The notes below the pieces were generated by a model, which searched no databases, was not told the origin of the DNA, and worked only from the letters and a program-made list of their open reading frames with translations. A DNA stretch of 64,000 bases from Psychrobacter immobilis (GTDB taxonomy: Bacteria > Pseudomonadota > Gammaproteobacteria > Pseudomonadales > Moraxellaceae), in NCBI RefSeq assembly GCF_904846285.1, contig NZ_CAJHAD010000002.1, positions 62,001 to 126,000 of the forward strand. The letters run 5' to 3'. The translations under genes were made by a program, and so were the position numbers. Shown piece by piece: positions 18,091 through 25,424 of this stretch (position 1 is its first letter; each line of letters begins with the position of its first letter).

Positions 18091-18462
18091 TTAGGCGTCT
18101 GTTTTGGCACAAAAGCGTTCATACAATAACTGCAGTACCGATAACGCATCGTCGCTTGCGATACTATAGTAGATTTGCTTGCCTTCACGGCGAGTGGTAA
18201 CCAACTCGTCTTTACGCAAGATACCTAGCTGCTGCGACAAGCTTGGTTGACCGACACCAACCAAGCCCTCAAGCTCACTGACACAGTACTCGCCTTGGGT
18301 CAGCTGACATAAGAGTAATAAGCGATCAGGATGCGAGAGCGATTTTAATAACTGGCTGGCTTGCATGGAGGCTTGTTGCATTTGCTCAGCAAGGTCTTTG
18401 GGCACAAAGTCTGCTACGTTGGCAGATGCAGGCGTGCCAGTGGGATTGGTAGTTGTGCTCAA
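18091..18462 (-). CDS. ArsR-family persulfide sensor (BigR/SqrR type)
   Basis: 123 aa from a TTG. A winged helix (EYCVSELEGLVGVGQPSLSQ then RREGKQIYYSI) typifies the ArsR family. Cys52 and Cys118 are 66 residues apart, the same spacing as the sensing pair of BigR (C42/C108). It should therefore be a repressor released when polysulfide links the two cysteines. The divergent persulfide dioxygenase gene and the downstream DUF442/SulP genes are the expected targets. The best Shine-Dalgarno (TAAGGAG) sits 6 bases before an in-frame CTG at 18483, which may be the true start. Confidence 0.85.
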   Translation of the reverse strand: MSTTTNPTGTPASANVADFVPKDLAEQMQQASMQASQLLKSLSHPDRLLLLCQLTQGEYCVSELEGLVGVGQPSLSQQLGILRKDELVTTRREGKQIYYSIASDDALSVLQLLYERFCAKTDA

Positions 18463-18745
18463 TGCTGAAGTTGAAGTAGTCAGAGCGAACTCCTTATTTA
18501 AGCTATAGATAAAAAAGGCAAAGTTTATAGATAAGATATGGTCATATATAGTTAATTATCAATGATATCGCGATTTATAGCAAGTTATCATTATTTACAT
18601 TATATAAATTGATAAATTGTTAGCTGGTTGCTATAGTGGTACGCAAGATAGGTATTATGTACATTCAAATATTATAAACAAGTATTTATTATACGTAAGA
18701 CTTCATTAAATAATAAAACATTCATATAAAAATAAAGAGGTAGCC
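18463..18745. promoter_or_regulatory. Divergent promoter region of the sulfide module
   Basis: Very AT-rich spacer between the BigR-like gene and the dioxygenase. A plausible operator is the imperfect dyad AAATATT / AGTATTT with a 7-base centre at 18667-18687, about 60 bases before the dioxygenase start. Assignment to the ArsR protein is a guess. Confidence 0.35.
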
Positions 18746-19612
18746 ATGCAAGTTCATTCCTTCTTACATAGCGACACAGAGACCTACACCCACGTACTGG
18801 CTGATGTGCAGCAGCAAGTGTGTGCCATTATCGATCCTGTTTTGGATTTCGATGCCAAGTCAGGACGTACGGATACCGCTAGTGTCGATAAGGTAATAGC
18901 GTTCGTGCGTGAGCAGGGTTGGGCGCTGGTTTATATTATAGAAACCCATGCCCATGCCGATCATATATCGGCCGCTATACATGTAAAAGAAACACTTGGC
19001 GGTAAGCTGGTCATCGGTCAACATATCACTGAAGTGCAAAAAATATTTAAGCAAATTTTTAACTTTGATAGCAGTTTTCGTACCGATGCCAGCCAGTTTG
19101 ATATCTTGACCGATGATGGCGAAACCTTGGCACTGGGCGGCATTACGATTACTGCCATGTATGTGCCCGGCCATACGCGCGCGGATATGGCGTATCTTGC
19201 CGCTGACGATGAAAAAACCGTGGTTTTTGTCGGCGATACGCTATTTGCTCCCGATGTGGGTACGGCGCGCTGTGACTTTCCGGGAGGAGACGCCAAAACC
19301 CTGTATCAGTCTATCCAAAAACTGCTGGCACTCCCTGATGAGACCCTGATGTATCTGTGCCATGACTATCCAAGTCAAGGTCGCAAGCATTGCCCAACCA
19401 CGACGGTAGCAGCACAAAAGCTCGGTAATATTCATGTTAAAGACGGTATTAATGAAGCCGAGTTTGTTGAGATGCGTGAGCGCCGCGATGCCAATTTAGA
19501 GATGCCGCGGCTGATTATCCCATCTGTACAACTTAATATTGATGGTGGTCATTTTCCGAAACCAGAAGACAATGGCACCCGTTATCTAAAAGTACCGATT
19601 AATGCGCTTTAG
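18746..19612 (+). CDS. ETHE1/Blh-type persulfide dioxygenase (MBL fold)
   Basis: 288 aa. The metallo-beta-lactamase core shows THAHADH (67-73), YVPGHTRADM and VFVGDTLFAPDVGTARCD followed by FPGGD. The last segment is specific to the ETHE1/Blh subfamily rather than to glyoxalases. These iron enzymes oxidise glutathione persulfide to sulfite. It lacks the DUF442 domain that is fused in Blh; two free DUF442 proteins are encoded across the divergent promoter. Shine-Dalgarno AAAGAGGTAGCC. Repression by the BigR-like protein is inferred. Confidence 0.9.
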   Translation: MQVHSFLHSDTETYTHVLADVQQQVCAIIDPVLDFDAKSGRTDTASVDKVIAFVREQGWALVYIIETHAHADHISAAIHVKETLGGKLVIGQHITEVQKIFKQIFNFDSSFRTDASQFDILTDDGETLALGGITITAMYVPGHTRADMAYLAADDEKTVVFVGDTLFAPDVGTARCDFPGGDAKTLYQSIQKLLALPDETLMYLCHDYPSQGRKHCPTTTVAAQKLGNIHVKDGINEAEFVEMRERRDANLEMPRLIIPSVQLNIDGGHFPKPEDNGTRYLKVPINAL

Positions 19613-19845
19613 TAACTAGGGCGTGTCCTCAATATACAAGTAGCTCAGAAAATTACGCAGGCACAATACGAGTAGTGGCTATCCTAATGCTAATCTGTCT
19701 TATAAGCTTGCATTGTAAGTTTGCATAATGGAATAAAGCCAAAAAAAAGTGTGATTAAGATTCTTACGAATAATCCATTCACAAGCATTGAGTATGGGCG
19801 CTCTATTAAGATACGCGCCCAAGCTATGTATAAAGGAGTTGTATA

Positions 19846-20283
19846 ATGACTGAGCAAAACTCTCATCTGGTCTGCCCACATTGCAGTGCAACCAATCGTG
19901 TACCCGCAACACGTCTTAATGCAGCACCGAACTGTGGCAAATGCGGTCAGCCATTATTAATGGCTAGTCCGCATGAACTAAATGCTCAAACGGTCAATAA
20001 GGTTATTCGAAAGAATGAGGTATTGACCATCGTTGATTTTTGGGCGAGTTGGTGCCAGCCGTGTTTGATGATGGCTCCACAGTTTAAAGCCGCGGCCAAG
20101 CAGTTGCCGCAAGTGGTTTTTGCTAAAATACAAACCGATAAATACGAGCAAGCGGCTGCTCCTTATAATATTCGTAGCTTGCCGACCATGGTGGCCTTTA
20201 AAAATGGCAAAGAAATCGCGCGACAGTCAAGTGCGTTACCTAGCGATCAAATCGTGCAATGGGTGAGAAGCTTAAATTCATAA
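19846..20283 (+). CDS. TrxC-like thioredoxin with N-terminal zinc ribbon
   Basis: 145 aa. An N-terminal CPHC (10-13) and C30-C33 form the zinc ribbon of thioredoxin 2. The thioredoxin domain follows with the active site FWASWCQPCLMMAP (Cys70, Cys73). The canonical WCGPC is changed to WCQPC, which may alter the redox potential or partner choice. Length and order match TrxC. AAAGGAGTTGTATA gives the start, just after a GC-rich 7-bp hairpin (19795-19821). It lies beyond the sulfide module, but nothing shows joint control. Confidence 0.9.
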   Translation: MTEQNSHLVCPHCSATNRVPATRLNAAPNCGKCGQPLLMASPHELNAQTVNKVIRKNEVLTIVDFWASWCQPCLMMAPQFKAAAKQLPQVVFAKIQTDKYEQAAAPYNIRSLPTMVAFKNGKEIARQSSALPSDQIVQWVRSLNS

Positions 20284-20318
20284 GCTTTGATTGAGCTTTT
20301 ACTGCTGATTATTAGATA

Positions 20319-20356
20319 TAAAAAAGCCAATATGCTTATCGCGTATTGGCTTTTTT
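20319..20356. terminator. Bidirectional terminator after trxC-like gene
   Basis: A 12-bp stem (AAAAAGCCAATA, 20321-20332, with 20344-20355) has A- and T-tracts on both sides; it serves the convergent lipoprotein gene too. Confidence 0.92.
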
Positions 20357-20403
20357 AGTCTGTAAATTACTTTTTAAAACTCTCAAACATGAACTATCGA
20401 ATA

Positions 20404-20805
20404 TTACTCACCATAAATCTTTATGCCATTGGCAAAGCTGCAACGTTGGATACGGGCAGACTGAATGATGGCATCACGCTCACCATAAAGTCTTGATAAT
20501 TTGGCATCACGCGCTTGAGTATTGTTGCTTTTACCAACGCCAAAGCTAATATTAGGCGAGATACCCCAGCGTCCAGCGGAAACCCCAACGCCGACACCTG
20601 AGGCAGCTATGGTTGATTGCTCATTACGCGCCGCGTCGACATAGCGATTGACACGGTTATACTCTTGGCTCAGTGCTTGGCAATCATAACTTTGGTAGGT
20701 GCTTGGTGGTACGTATTGCGGGGTAATATTACCCGTTGAGGCGCAGCCCGAGAGAGCAAAAACGCCAGCTGTTGCGAGTAGTGTTGCTGCAGTAAGAGTT
20801 TTCAT
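20404..20805 (-). CDS. Small lipoprotein of unknown function
   Basis: 133 aa. The signal peptide ends in ALSGC (Cys21) and the mature part has few features: a Tyr/Gln-rich start, a Gly/Val-rich middle (SGVGVGVSAGRWGISPN), and two Cys (one near residue 43, one near 122) that could form a disulfide. I do not recognise a named family. A start with a nearby GGAGCC upstream supports translation. Its place between trxC and sirB2-like genes says little about function. Confidence 0.75.
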   Translation of the reverse strand: MKTLTAATLLATAGVFALSGCASTGNITPQYVPPSTYQSYDCQALSQEYNRVNRYVDAARNEQSTIAASGVGVGVSAGRWGISPNISFGVGKSNNTQARDAKLSRLYGERDAIIQSARIQRCSFANGIKIYGE

Positions 20806-20901
20806 AATGGCTCCATAAGGCTACGTTGAGAGGTTTATATTTATTTAAGATAGCAAAAAACCGTGAATTAAGATATTGAAAAATATATCGTTTAGCACCG
20901 C

Positions 20902-21261
20902 TTAAAACAAATTTCCCGGCTTGCTAAAGGCGAGTGCCACGATACCAACATAGGCGATACCTGCGATAAGAATGCCGGTTTTTCTTTGGCTGGGTGTGGC
21001 ATTGTCATTAAAGGCTTTGATACTGGCACTGAGCGCCGCAACGAGTAAGATGATTTTTGCAAATACCCACTGCACCGGCGCATTAACGCTCATCAATTGC
21101 ACCAGCATACCAGCCCCTGAAATGATAATGACGGCATAGAGGATGTGGGTAGATATTTTTACCGCAAATGGTGGCTTTTTGTTTGTGCCTAATACCACAT
21201 AGCTTTGGTATAAAAACAGCGCAATCAACAGGACAGCCATGAGCATATGTAGGTGTTTCAT
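20902..21261 (-). CDS. SirB2-family membrane protein
   Basis: 119 aa with four hydrophobic segments. It starts MKHLHMLMAVLLIALFLYQ and keeps the family HILYAVIIISG stretch. SirB2 proteins are small inner-membrane proteins of unknown biochemistry. AAGGAAAATTTATCC precedes the start. Confidence 0.82.
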   Translation of the reverse strand: MKHLHMLMAVLLIALFLYQSYVVLGTNKKPPFAVKISTHILYAVIIISGAGMLVQLMSVNAPVQWVFAKIILLVAALSASIKAFNDNATPSQRKTGILIAGIAYVGIVALAFSKPGNLF

Positions 21262-21404
21262 TGGATAAATTTTCCTTTAAAGGTGCCGTTTGCGAGCTTA
21301 TCTATATTATTTGGGAACAGCATTTAAGAGCAGTATTTAAGAATGATATTCAACGATAATGTTCAATAGTGGTTTTTCAAAGTCAGTTGTTCAAAAATAG
21401 CGAC

Positions 21405-21743
21405 CTAGCCTTTGTTTTGTCCAGCGCATAATGGGCTGTCAGGGCTTTGACCTTGCCACTCTGTTGGCGTATAAGCATGGATAGCCAACGCATGGATTTG
21501 ACCGCCTTGTGAGGTCAATAGCTCATTTGCCAGAGCATATACGAGCTGATGACGGCCAACCAAACGTTTGCCCTCAAAGGCGTCACTGACAATGGTCAGT
21601 TTAAAGTGGCTTTCTTTACCATCAAAATAACCGGCATGATTCATTGATTCATTCACCAGTTCAATATGCTGCGCTTGCAGGGCTTGTAGCTTATTATTAA
21701 GAGCATCGGCGGTCGGGGTGTTGGTAGGCGTATTAGTAGTCAT
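21405..21743 (-). CDS. BolA-family protein
   Basis: 112 aa from the ATG at 21743, chosen for AAGGATGACT just before it; ATGs at 21749 and 21773 are less well placed. The BolA core is clear: HFKLTIVSDAFEGKRLVGRH, then IHALAIHAYTPTEW with the invariant His. BolA proteins pair with monothiol glutaredoxins through Fe-S clusters and affect morphology and iron handling. It lacks a clear HTH beyond the family fold and is not near a glutaredoxin gene. Confidence 0.88.
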   Translation of the reverse strand: MTTNTPTNTPTADALNNKLQALQAQHIELVNESMNHAGYFDGKESHFKLTIVSDAFEGKRLVGRHQLVYALANELLTSQGGQIHALAIHAYTPTEWQGQSPDSPLCAGQNKG

Positions 21744-21878
21744 AGTCATCCTTATTTTATGCGACTGCACCATCTAAATGGCTGATTGCACCCATTATAG
21801 CAGACGCTGACAATTGTGCCGCTATGCTGTACGCAGTAGACCTGCATTAGCATAGCAAAATGCTTTAGTAGCACCCAT

Positions 21879-21913
21879 AAAAAAGCAGAGCGTAATTATT
21901 ATTACACTCTGCT
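21879..21913 (-). terminator. Terminator of the M48 protease gene
   Basis: On the minus strand AGCAGAGTGTAAT pairs with ATTACGCTCTGCT (one G-U, 4-base loop) and is followed by six T. Confidence 0.9.
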
Positions 21914-21966
21914 GTTATTAGTTGTCCACATTTTCTATTAGATTAAAATCTAATGTTTATACAAAA

Positions 21967-22779
21967 CTAGCGACGTGATTGTTGATAAATCGGCATCACT
22001 TTAGGCATCAATGATTGCAATTGCGCAATACGGTTGCTGCTGGTTGGGTGAGTGCTCAAAAATTGTGGTGGCTCACCTTGGCTGGCGCGTTGCATTTTTT
22101 GCCATAAGGTAATCGCAGCTTGTGGGTTGTAGCCTGCACGTGCCATCAGCTCAAGACCGATTTGGTCGGCTTCTGCTTCTTGCGTGCGGCTGTGTGGACG
22201 GCTAAGACCTAAGTCACCAGCGACGTTAGCAAGCTCTGCCTGACCTTGTGACAGACCAAAGATACTAGCAGCGACACCGATACCTGTTTGCGTCGCGTAT
22301 TGACGCGATAGGCGCTCACGTGAGTGCTCACGTAGGGCGTGTGATATCTCATGACCCATGATAGCGGCAATTTCGTCATCCGATAAACTCAAGCGATCGA
22401 TGATGCCTGAATAAAACATAATCTTACCACCTGGCATAACGAAAGCGTTCAACTCATTAGACTTAATCGTATGAACTTCCCAAGGCCATTTCGTTGCATC
22501 AGGGCGATAGACGCCCACTTGACCGACCAAACGGTTCGAGATGTTTTTAAGGCGGTTTAGCTGTGCTTTATTGGTATCAAGTAAACCACGCGCCTTTGCT
22601 TCTTGCAGGGTTTTAGCATAACTTTGCGCCGATAACTGCAGTACTTGCTCGTTTGAAACCAGTAATAGCTGCTGACGGTCAACACCGACGGCACCGGTAC
22701 TCGTCGTGCTAGAACAACCTGTCATTGCCAACGCGGATAATGATGCCGCCATAACGGTAGTGGTAATTAGCTTTTTCAT
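21967..22779 (-). CDS. M48-family metalloprotease lipoprotein (LoiP/YggG-like)
   Basis: 270 aa from the ATG at 22779, which follows GAGGACGTTTT and starts a proper signal peptide; the reading frame is open further upstream but without a site. Lipobox MTGC (Cys22). The zinc site is GHEISHALREH (His143, Glu144, His147) with a third ligand in EAEADQIGLELM. Relatives are outer-membrane proteases that degrade misfolded envelope proteins. Single gene with its own terminator. Confidence 0.92.
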   Translation of the reverse strand: MKKLITTTVMAASLSALAMTGCSSTTSTGAVGVDRQQLLLVSNEQVLQLSAQSYAKTLQEAKARGLLDTNKAQLNRLKNISNRLVGQVGVYRPDATKWPWEVHTIKSNELNAFVMPGGKIMFYSGIIDRLSLSDDEIAAIMGHEISHALREHSRERLSRQYATQTGIGVAASIFGLSQGQAELANVAGDLGLSRPHSRTQEAEADQIGLELMARAGYNPQAAITLWQKMQRASQGEPPQFLSTHPTSSNRIAQLQSLMPKVMPIYQQSRR

Positions 22780-23208
22780 AAAACGTCCTCGCTGTAAATG
22801 GAAAAAATAAAGTGAAACAATGCCAATATCAAAACAGTAAAGGTAAGGGCAGCTTATTATTGAAATTCTACTACCACTCAGCCATCCACTAAAACAGTAG
22901 AATTTTACCCCAACTGTCATTAGGCATAAGTATAATAATGTTAACAAGTTAAAACCTAGACAGAAAAAGTAACAATAGGCGGTAGGATTGTAAGTGAGAT
23001 TTTTAAACCATGTTTGTAAGCGATGTTGGTAAAGTAAATCGTTAAAATAGCTTGTATCGCTATATTAGAATTATTCTTTATATTTGTTTAAAATTATTTT
23101 TCTTATAGCGCTAATTAAAATACTGTCCAAAATCAATAGGATAAGCATAGACGCTTCTCCGAAAAGGCTTAAACAGTATAGTCTTAGTTAAAATCTTAAA
23201 AAAAGCTA
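22780..23208. other. Intergenic region before tRNA-Gly
   Basis: Non-coding, AT-rich. It contains a perfect 10-bp inverted repeat, AAATTCTACT (22863-22872) and AGTAGAATTT (22896-22905) with a 23-base loop, in the probable leader or promoter of the M48 gene. No gene is supported. Confidence 0.5.
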
Positions 23209-23236
23209 TTGACACGCCCAGAATATTTGCTAAAAT
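23209..23236 (+). promoter_or_regulatory. tRNA-Gly promoter
   Basis: Consensus TTGACA (23209-23214), 16-base spacer, TAAAAT (23231-23236) with an extended TGC before it. It lies 54 bases before the tRNA. Confidence 0.8.
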
Positions 23237-23289
23237 AGCCAGCCTATCGAGACGTAGTCGTTGTTAACAACATTATGATTTGATATTCA

Positions 23290-23364
23290 GCGGGAATAGC
23301 TCAGTGGTAGAGCATAACCTTGCCAAGGTTGGGGTCGAGAGTTCGAATCTCTTTTCCCGCTCCA
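23290..23364 (+). tRNA. tRNA-Gly, anticodon GCC
   Basis: Full cloverleaf: 7-bp acceptor stem GCGGGAA / TTCCCGC, D-arm GCTC...GAGC, anticodon loop TTGCCAA (23320-23326, anticodon GCC at 23322-23324), T-loop GTTCGAATC and an encoded CCA end (23362-23364). It reads GGC and GGU codons. Confidence 0.97.
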
Positions 23365-23667
23365 AATATGGCTTGCAAAAGCGCTAAATCTCCACTTCTT
23401 ATAATAAGAAGTGGAGATTTTTTTTATGTCTAAAATTTAGAAAGTAGGTTTGCAGCTCTATTAAAAATTTATAGGCATATTAACAACTGCTGCATTAAAA
23501 AATGCGACCGTTACAAAATACGGATGATTTGACATACTTATTTAATCTTAGCCGCGCATACTTACCTCTAGTTAGTTAGGGATGAATAGTCAGTTAGATA
23601 TAAAAAAGTGCGTTCAATATAATAGTCTCTAGCTTTTGACAATAATAACGATAAATAAGGAATGAAT
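23365..23667 (+). other. Spacer after tRNA-Gly
   Basis: Contains the tRNA terminator (23386-23425) and then about 240 AT-rich bases holding the promoter of the SDR gene. No other feature is seen. Confidence 0.5.
23386..23425 (+). terminator. tRNA-Gly terminator
   Basis: A perfect 16-bp stem (AAATCTCCACTTCTTA, 23386-23401, with 23405-23420), 3-base loop, eight T in the tail. Confidence 0.95.
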
Positions 23668-24459
23668 ATGCAAGATTTTAAACATAAAGCATTCAACGAA
23701 TTGTTCGATTTAACCGGCAAAACAGCGATTGTGACGGGCGGCGCTAATGGAATCGGTAAGGCTACTGCATTGCGTTTGGCGCAAGCGGGCGCAAATATCG
23801 TCATCGCAGATTTAAAAATAGAAGATGCCAATAAAGCCGCCAAAGAAATAGAAAGCTACGGCGTTAAAGCCTTGGCTGTTGAATGTAATATTTTAAAAGA
23901 TGATGATTTGGTAGCGATGGTCGATAAAACGCTAGAGGTATTTGGTCGTATCAATATCCTGATTAGTAACGCCGGCGGCGGTGGCGGTGGTCAAGAAAAT
24001 CCGTTTAAAATCTCTGTTGATGATTTCCGTCGCGACTTTGAGCTAAATGTCTTTAACGCGTGGCGCTTATGCCAGTTATGCGTGCCACATATGAAAAAAT
24101 CAGGCTATGGCTCAATCGTAATCACCACATCGATGTCGAGTATCAATAAGAGCCCAGATATGAGCGGCTATGCTGCATCAAAAGCGGCGGTCAATCATAT
24201 GGTCGCTAACCTGACCCATGATTTTGGTCCTGAGGTGCGTATCAATGCCGTCGGTCCTGGTGCCACGCGCACTGCAGCGTTAGAGAGTGTATTGACGCCT
24301 GAGATTGAAGAGAGAATGCTATCGCATACGCCTATCAAACGCTTAGGCGAAGCCGATGATATCGCTGGTGCGATGTTATATTTTGCGTCGCCTATCTCTG
24401 AGTGGGTCAGTGGGCAGACGTTATTTGTTAATGGCGGCGGTGTGCAAACGTTAGACTAA
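23668..24459 (+). CDS. SDR oxidoreductase similar to 7-alpha-hydroxysteroid dehydrogenase
   Basis: 263 aa. The start at 23668 is set by AAGGA six bases away; an ATG two codons earlier abuts that site. NAD(P)-binding GGANGIGKA, then NAGGGGGG, catalytic Ser in TTSMSS, YAASKAAVNH (Tyr and Lys), and the end GGGVQTLD closely resemble HdhA of enterobacteria from memory. The natural substrate in this organism, probably not a bile acid, is unknown. Monocistronic, with a shared terminator downstream. Confidence 0.85.
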   Translation: MQDFKHKAFNELFDLTGKTAIVTGGANGIGKATALRLAQAGANIVIADLKIEDANKAAKEIESYGVKALAVECNILKDDDLVAMVDKTLEVFGRINILISNAGGGGGGQENPFKISVDDFRRDFELNVFNAWRLCQLCVPHMKKSGYGSIVITTSMSSINKSPDMSGYAASKAAVNHMVANLTHDFGPEVRINAVGPGATRTAALESVLTPEIEERMLSHTPIKRLGEADDIAGAMLYFASPISEWVSGQTLFVNGGGVQTLD

Positions 24460-24501
24460 AATTAAGATTAACGATAATAGCTAGTGTAGAGAACTTGTCA
24501 T

Positions 24502-24543
24502 AAAAAAGCGTCACCTAACTAAATGTTGGGTGACGCTTTTTTA
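24502..24543. terminator. Bidirectional terminator after the HdhA-like gene
   Basis: AAAAAAGCGTCACCTAAC pairs with GTTGGGTGACGCTTTTTT (one G-U). It faces the MBL-SDR operon from the other side. Confidence 0.9.
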
Positions 24544-24620
24544 TGGAGATTATTTTTAACTTACTGATTAAAACTCGATGGCGGCGAAATTTTAATGCAA
24601 ATAAGCCATTTTTAGAGACG

Positions 24621-25424
24621 CTATTTTCTAAGCGAAAAAGCGACGGTCTTATTGCCTATCCAATTAACCCAACTGACAGGAAGGAGACGCAGCTGTAATC
24701 TAATCAAGTTTGCCATCACGCCCGGTACGACCAAGAACTGCCGCTTTTCTACGCCTTTGAGCATAGATTTAACCGCATCGTCAATTTTTAATTCACCAGC
24801 CAGTTTTTTCATGCCGACACCAGCTTGCGCCATGACGCCGACTTCTGCTTGGGTCAGTGGCGTATCTATCGGTGGTGGTGCAAAGACAGTGATATCAATA
24901 CCATCAGGCTTCCATTCAAAACCGATAGATTGCATCATGCCCCAAATAGCAAATTTTGAGGCGCTATAAGAGCTGTAGCCATAACTGCCAGTGAAGGACG
25001 CCATCGAAGCAGTAACCATGACTTGATCGCCACGTGACAAAAACGGTCGCACGGCAGCTAGAACATTGCGCGTGCCGAATAGATTGATAGTCAGTACGCG
25101 CTCAAACTGTTCTTGGCTCATCTCATCAAACGTCCAAGGCCCTGTAATCCCGACGAAATGCATCAAGATATCAGGCGATAGCTTGCTGGCAGCCTCAGCG
25201 ATTTTCTTGGCTGTCGTATCGGCGTCGGTGACGTCCAATTCATAGCTGATAATCGAAGCTTTGTTTTTGTTCAAGCCTTGCAGCGTGACAACGGCTTTAT
25301 CAAGCGCTTGTCTATCAAACAAGACCAAATTTGCATCTTGTTGAATCAGCTGCTTAGCCGTTTCAAGTCCGATACCAGATGCCGCGCCAGTGATATAGAT
25401 ATTTTTACCGGTAAAGTAACCCAT
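24621..25424 (-). CDS. SDR oxidoreductase of the MBL-SDR operon
   Basis: 267 aa. Cofactor site ITGAASGIGLETA; VTASMAS and YSASKFAIWGM give the catalytic Ser, Tyr and Lys. The ATG at 25424 shares one base with the stop of the upstream MBL gene, and AAAGGAAA stands before it, so the two are translationally coupled. A GTG one codon upstream is possible. The C-terminal tail is hydrophobic and basic (LRLLPVSWVNWIGNKTVAF), suggesting membrane contact. Substrate unknown; it probably acts with the MBL hydrolase on one compound. Confidence 0.87.
   Translation of the reverse strand: MGYFTGKNIYITGAASGIGLETAKQLIQQDANLVLFDRQALDKAVVTLQGLNKNKASIISYELDVTDADTTAKKIAEAASKLSPDILMHFVGITGPWTFDEMSQEQFERVLTINLFGTRNVLAAVRPFLSRGDQVMVTASMASFTGSYGYSSYSASKFAIWGMMQSIGFEWKPDGIDITVFAPPPIDTPLTQAEVGVMAQAGVGMKKLAGELKIDDAVKSMLKGVEKRQFLVVPGVMANLIRLQLRLLPVSWVNWIGNKTVAFSLRK

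Noticed and set aside
19619..19640. GCGTGTCCTCAAT string like a transposon end
   Set aside because: No partner repeat, target duplication or transposase is nearby.
22780..22947. Upstream extension of the M48 protease frame
   Set aside because: The signal peptide and GAGGACG ribosome site place the start at 22779; the extension has no ribosome site and would bury the signal peptide.
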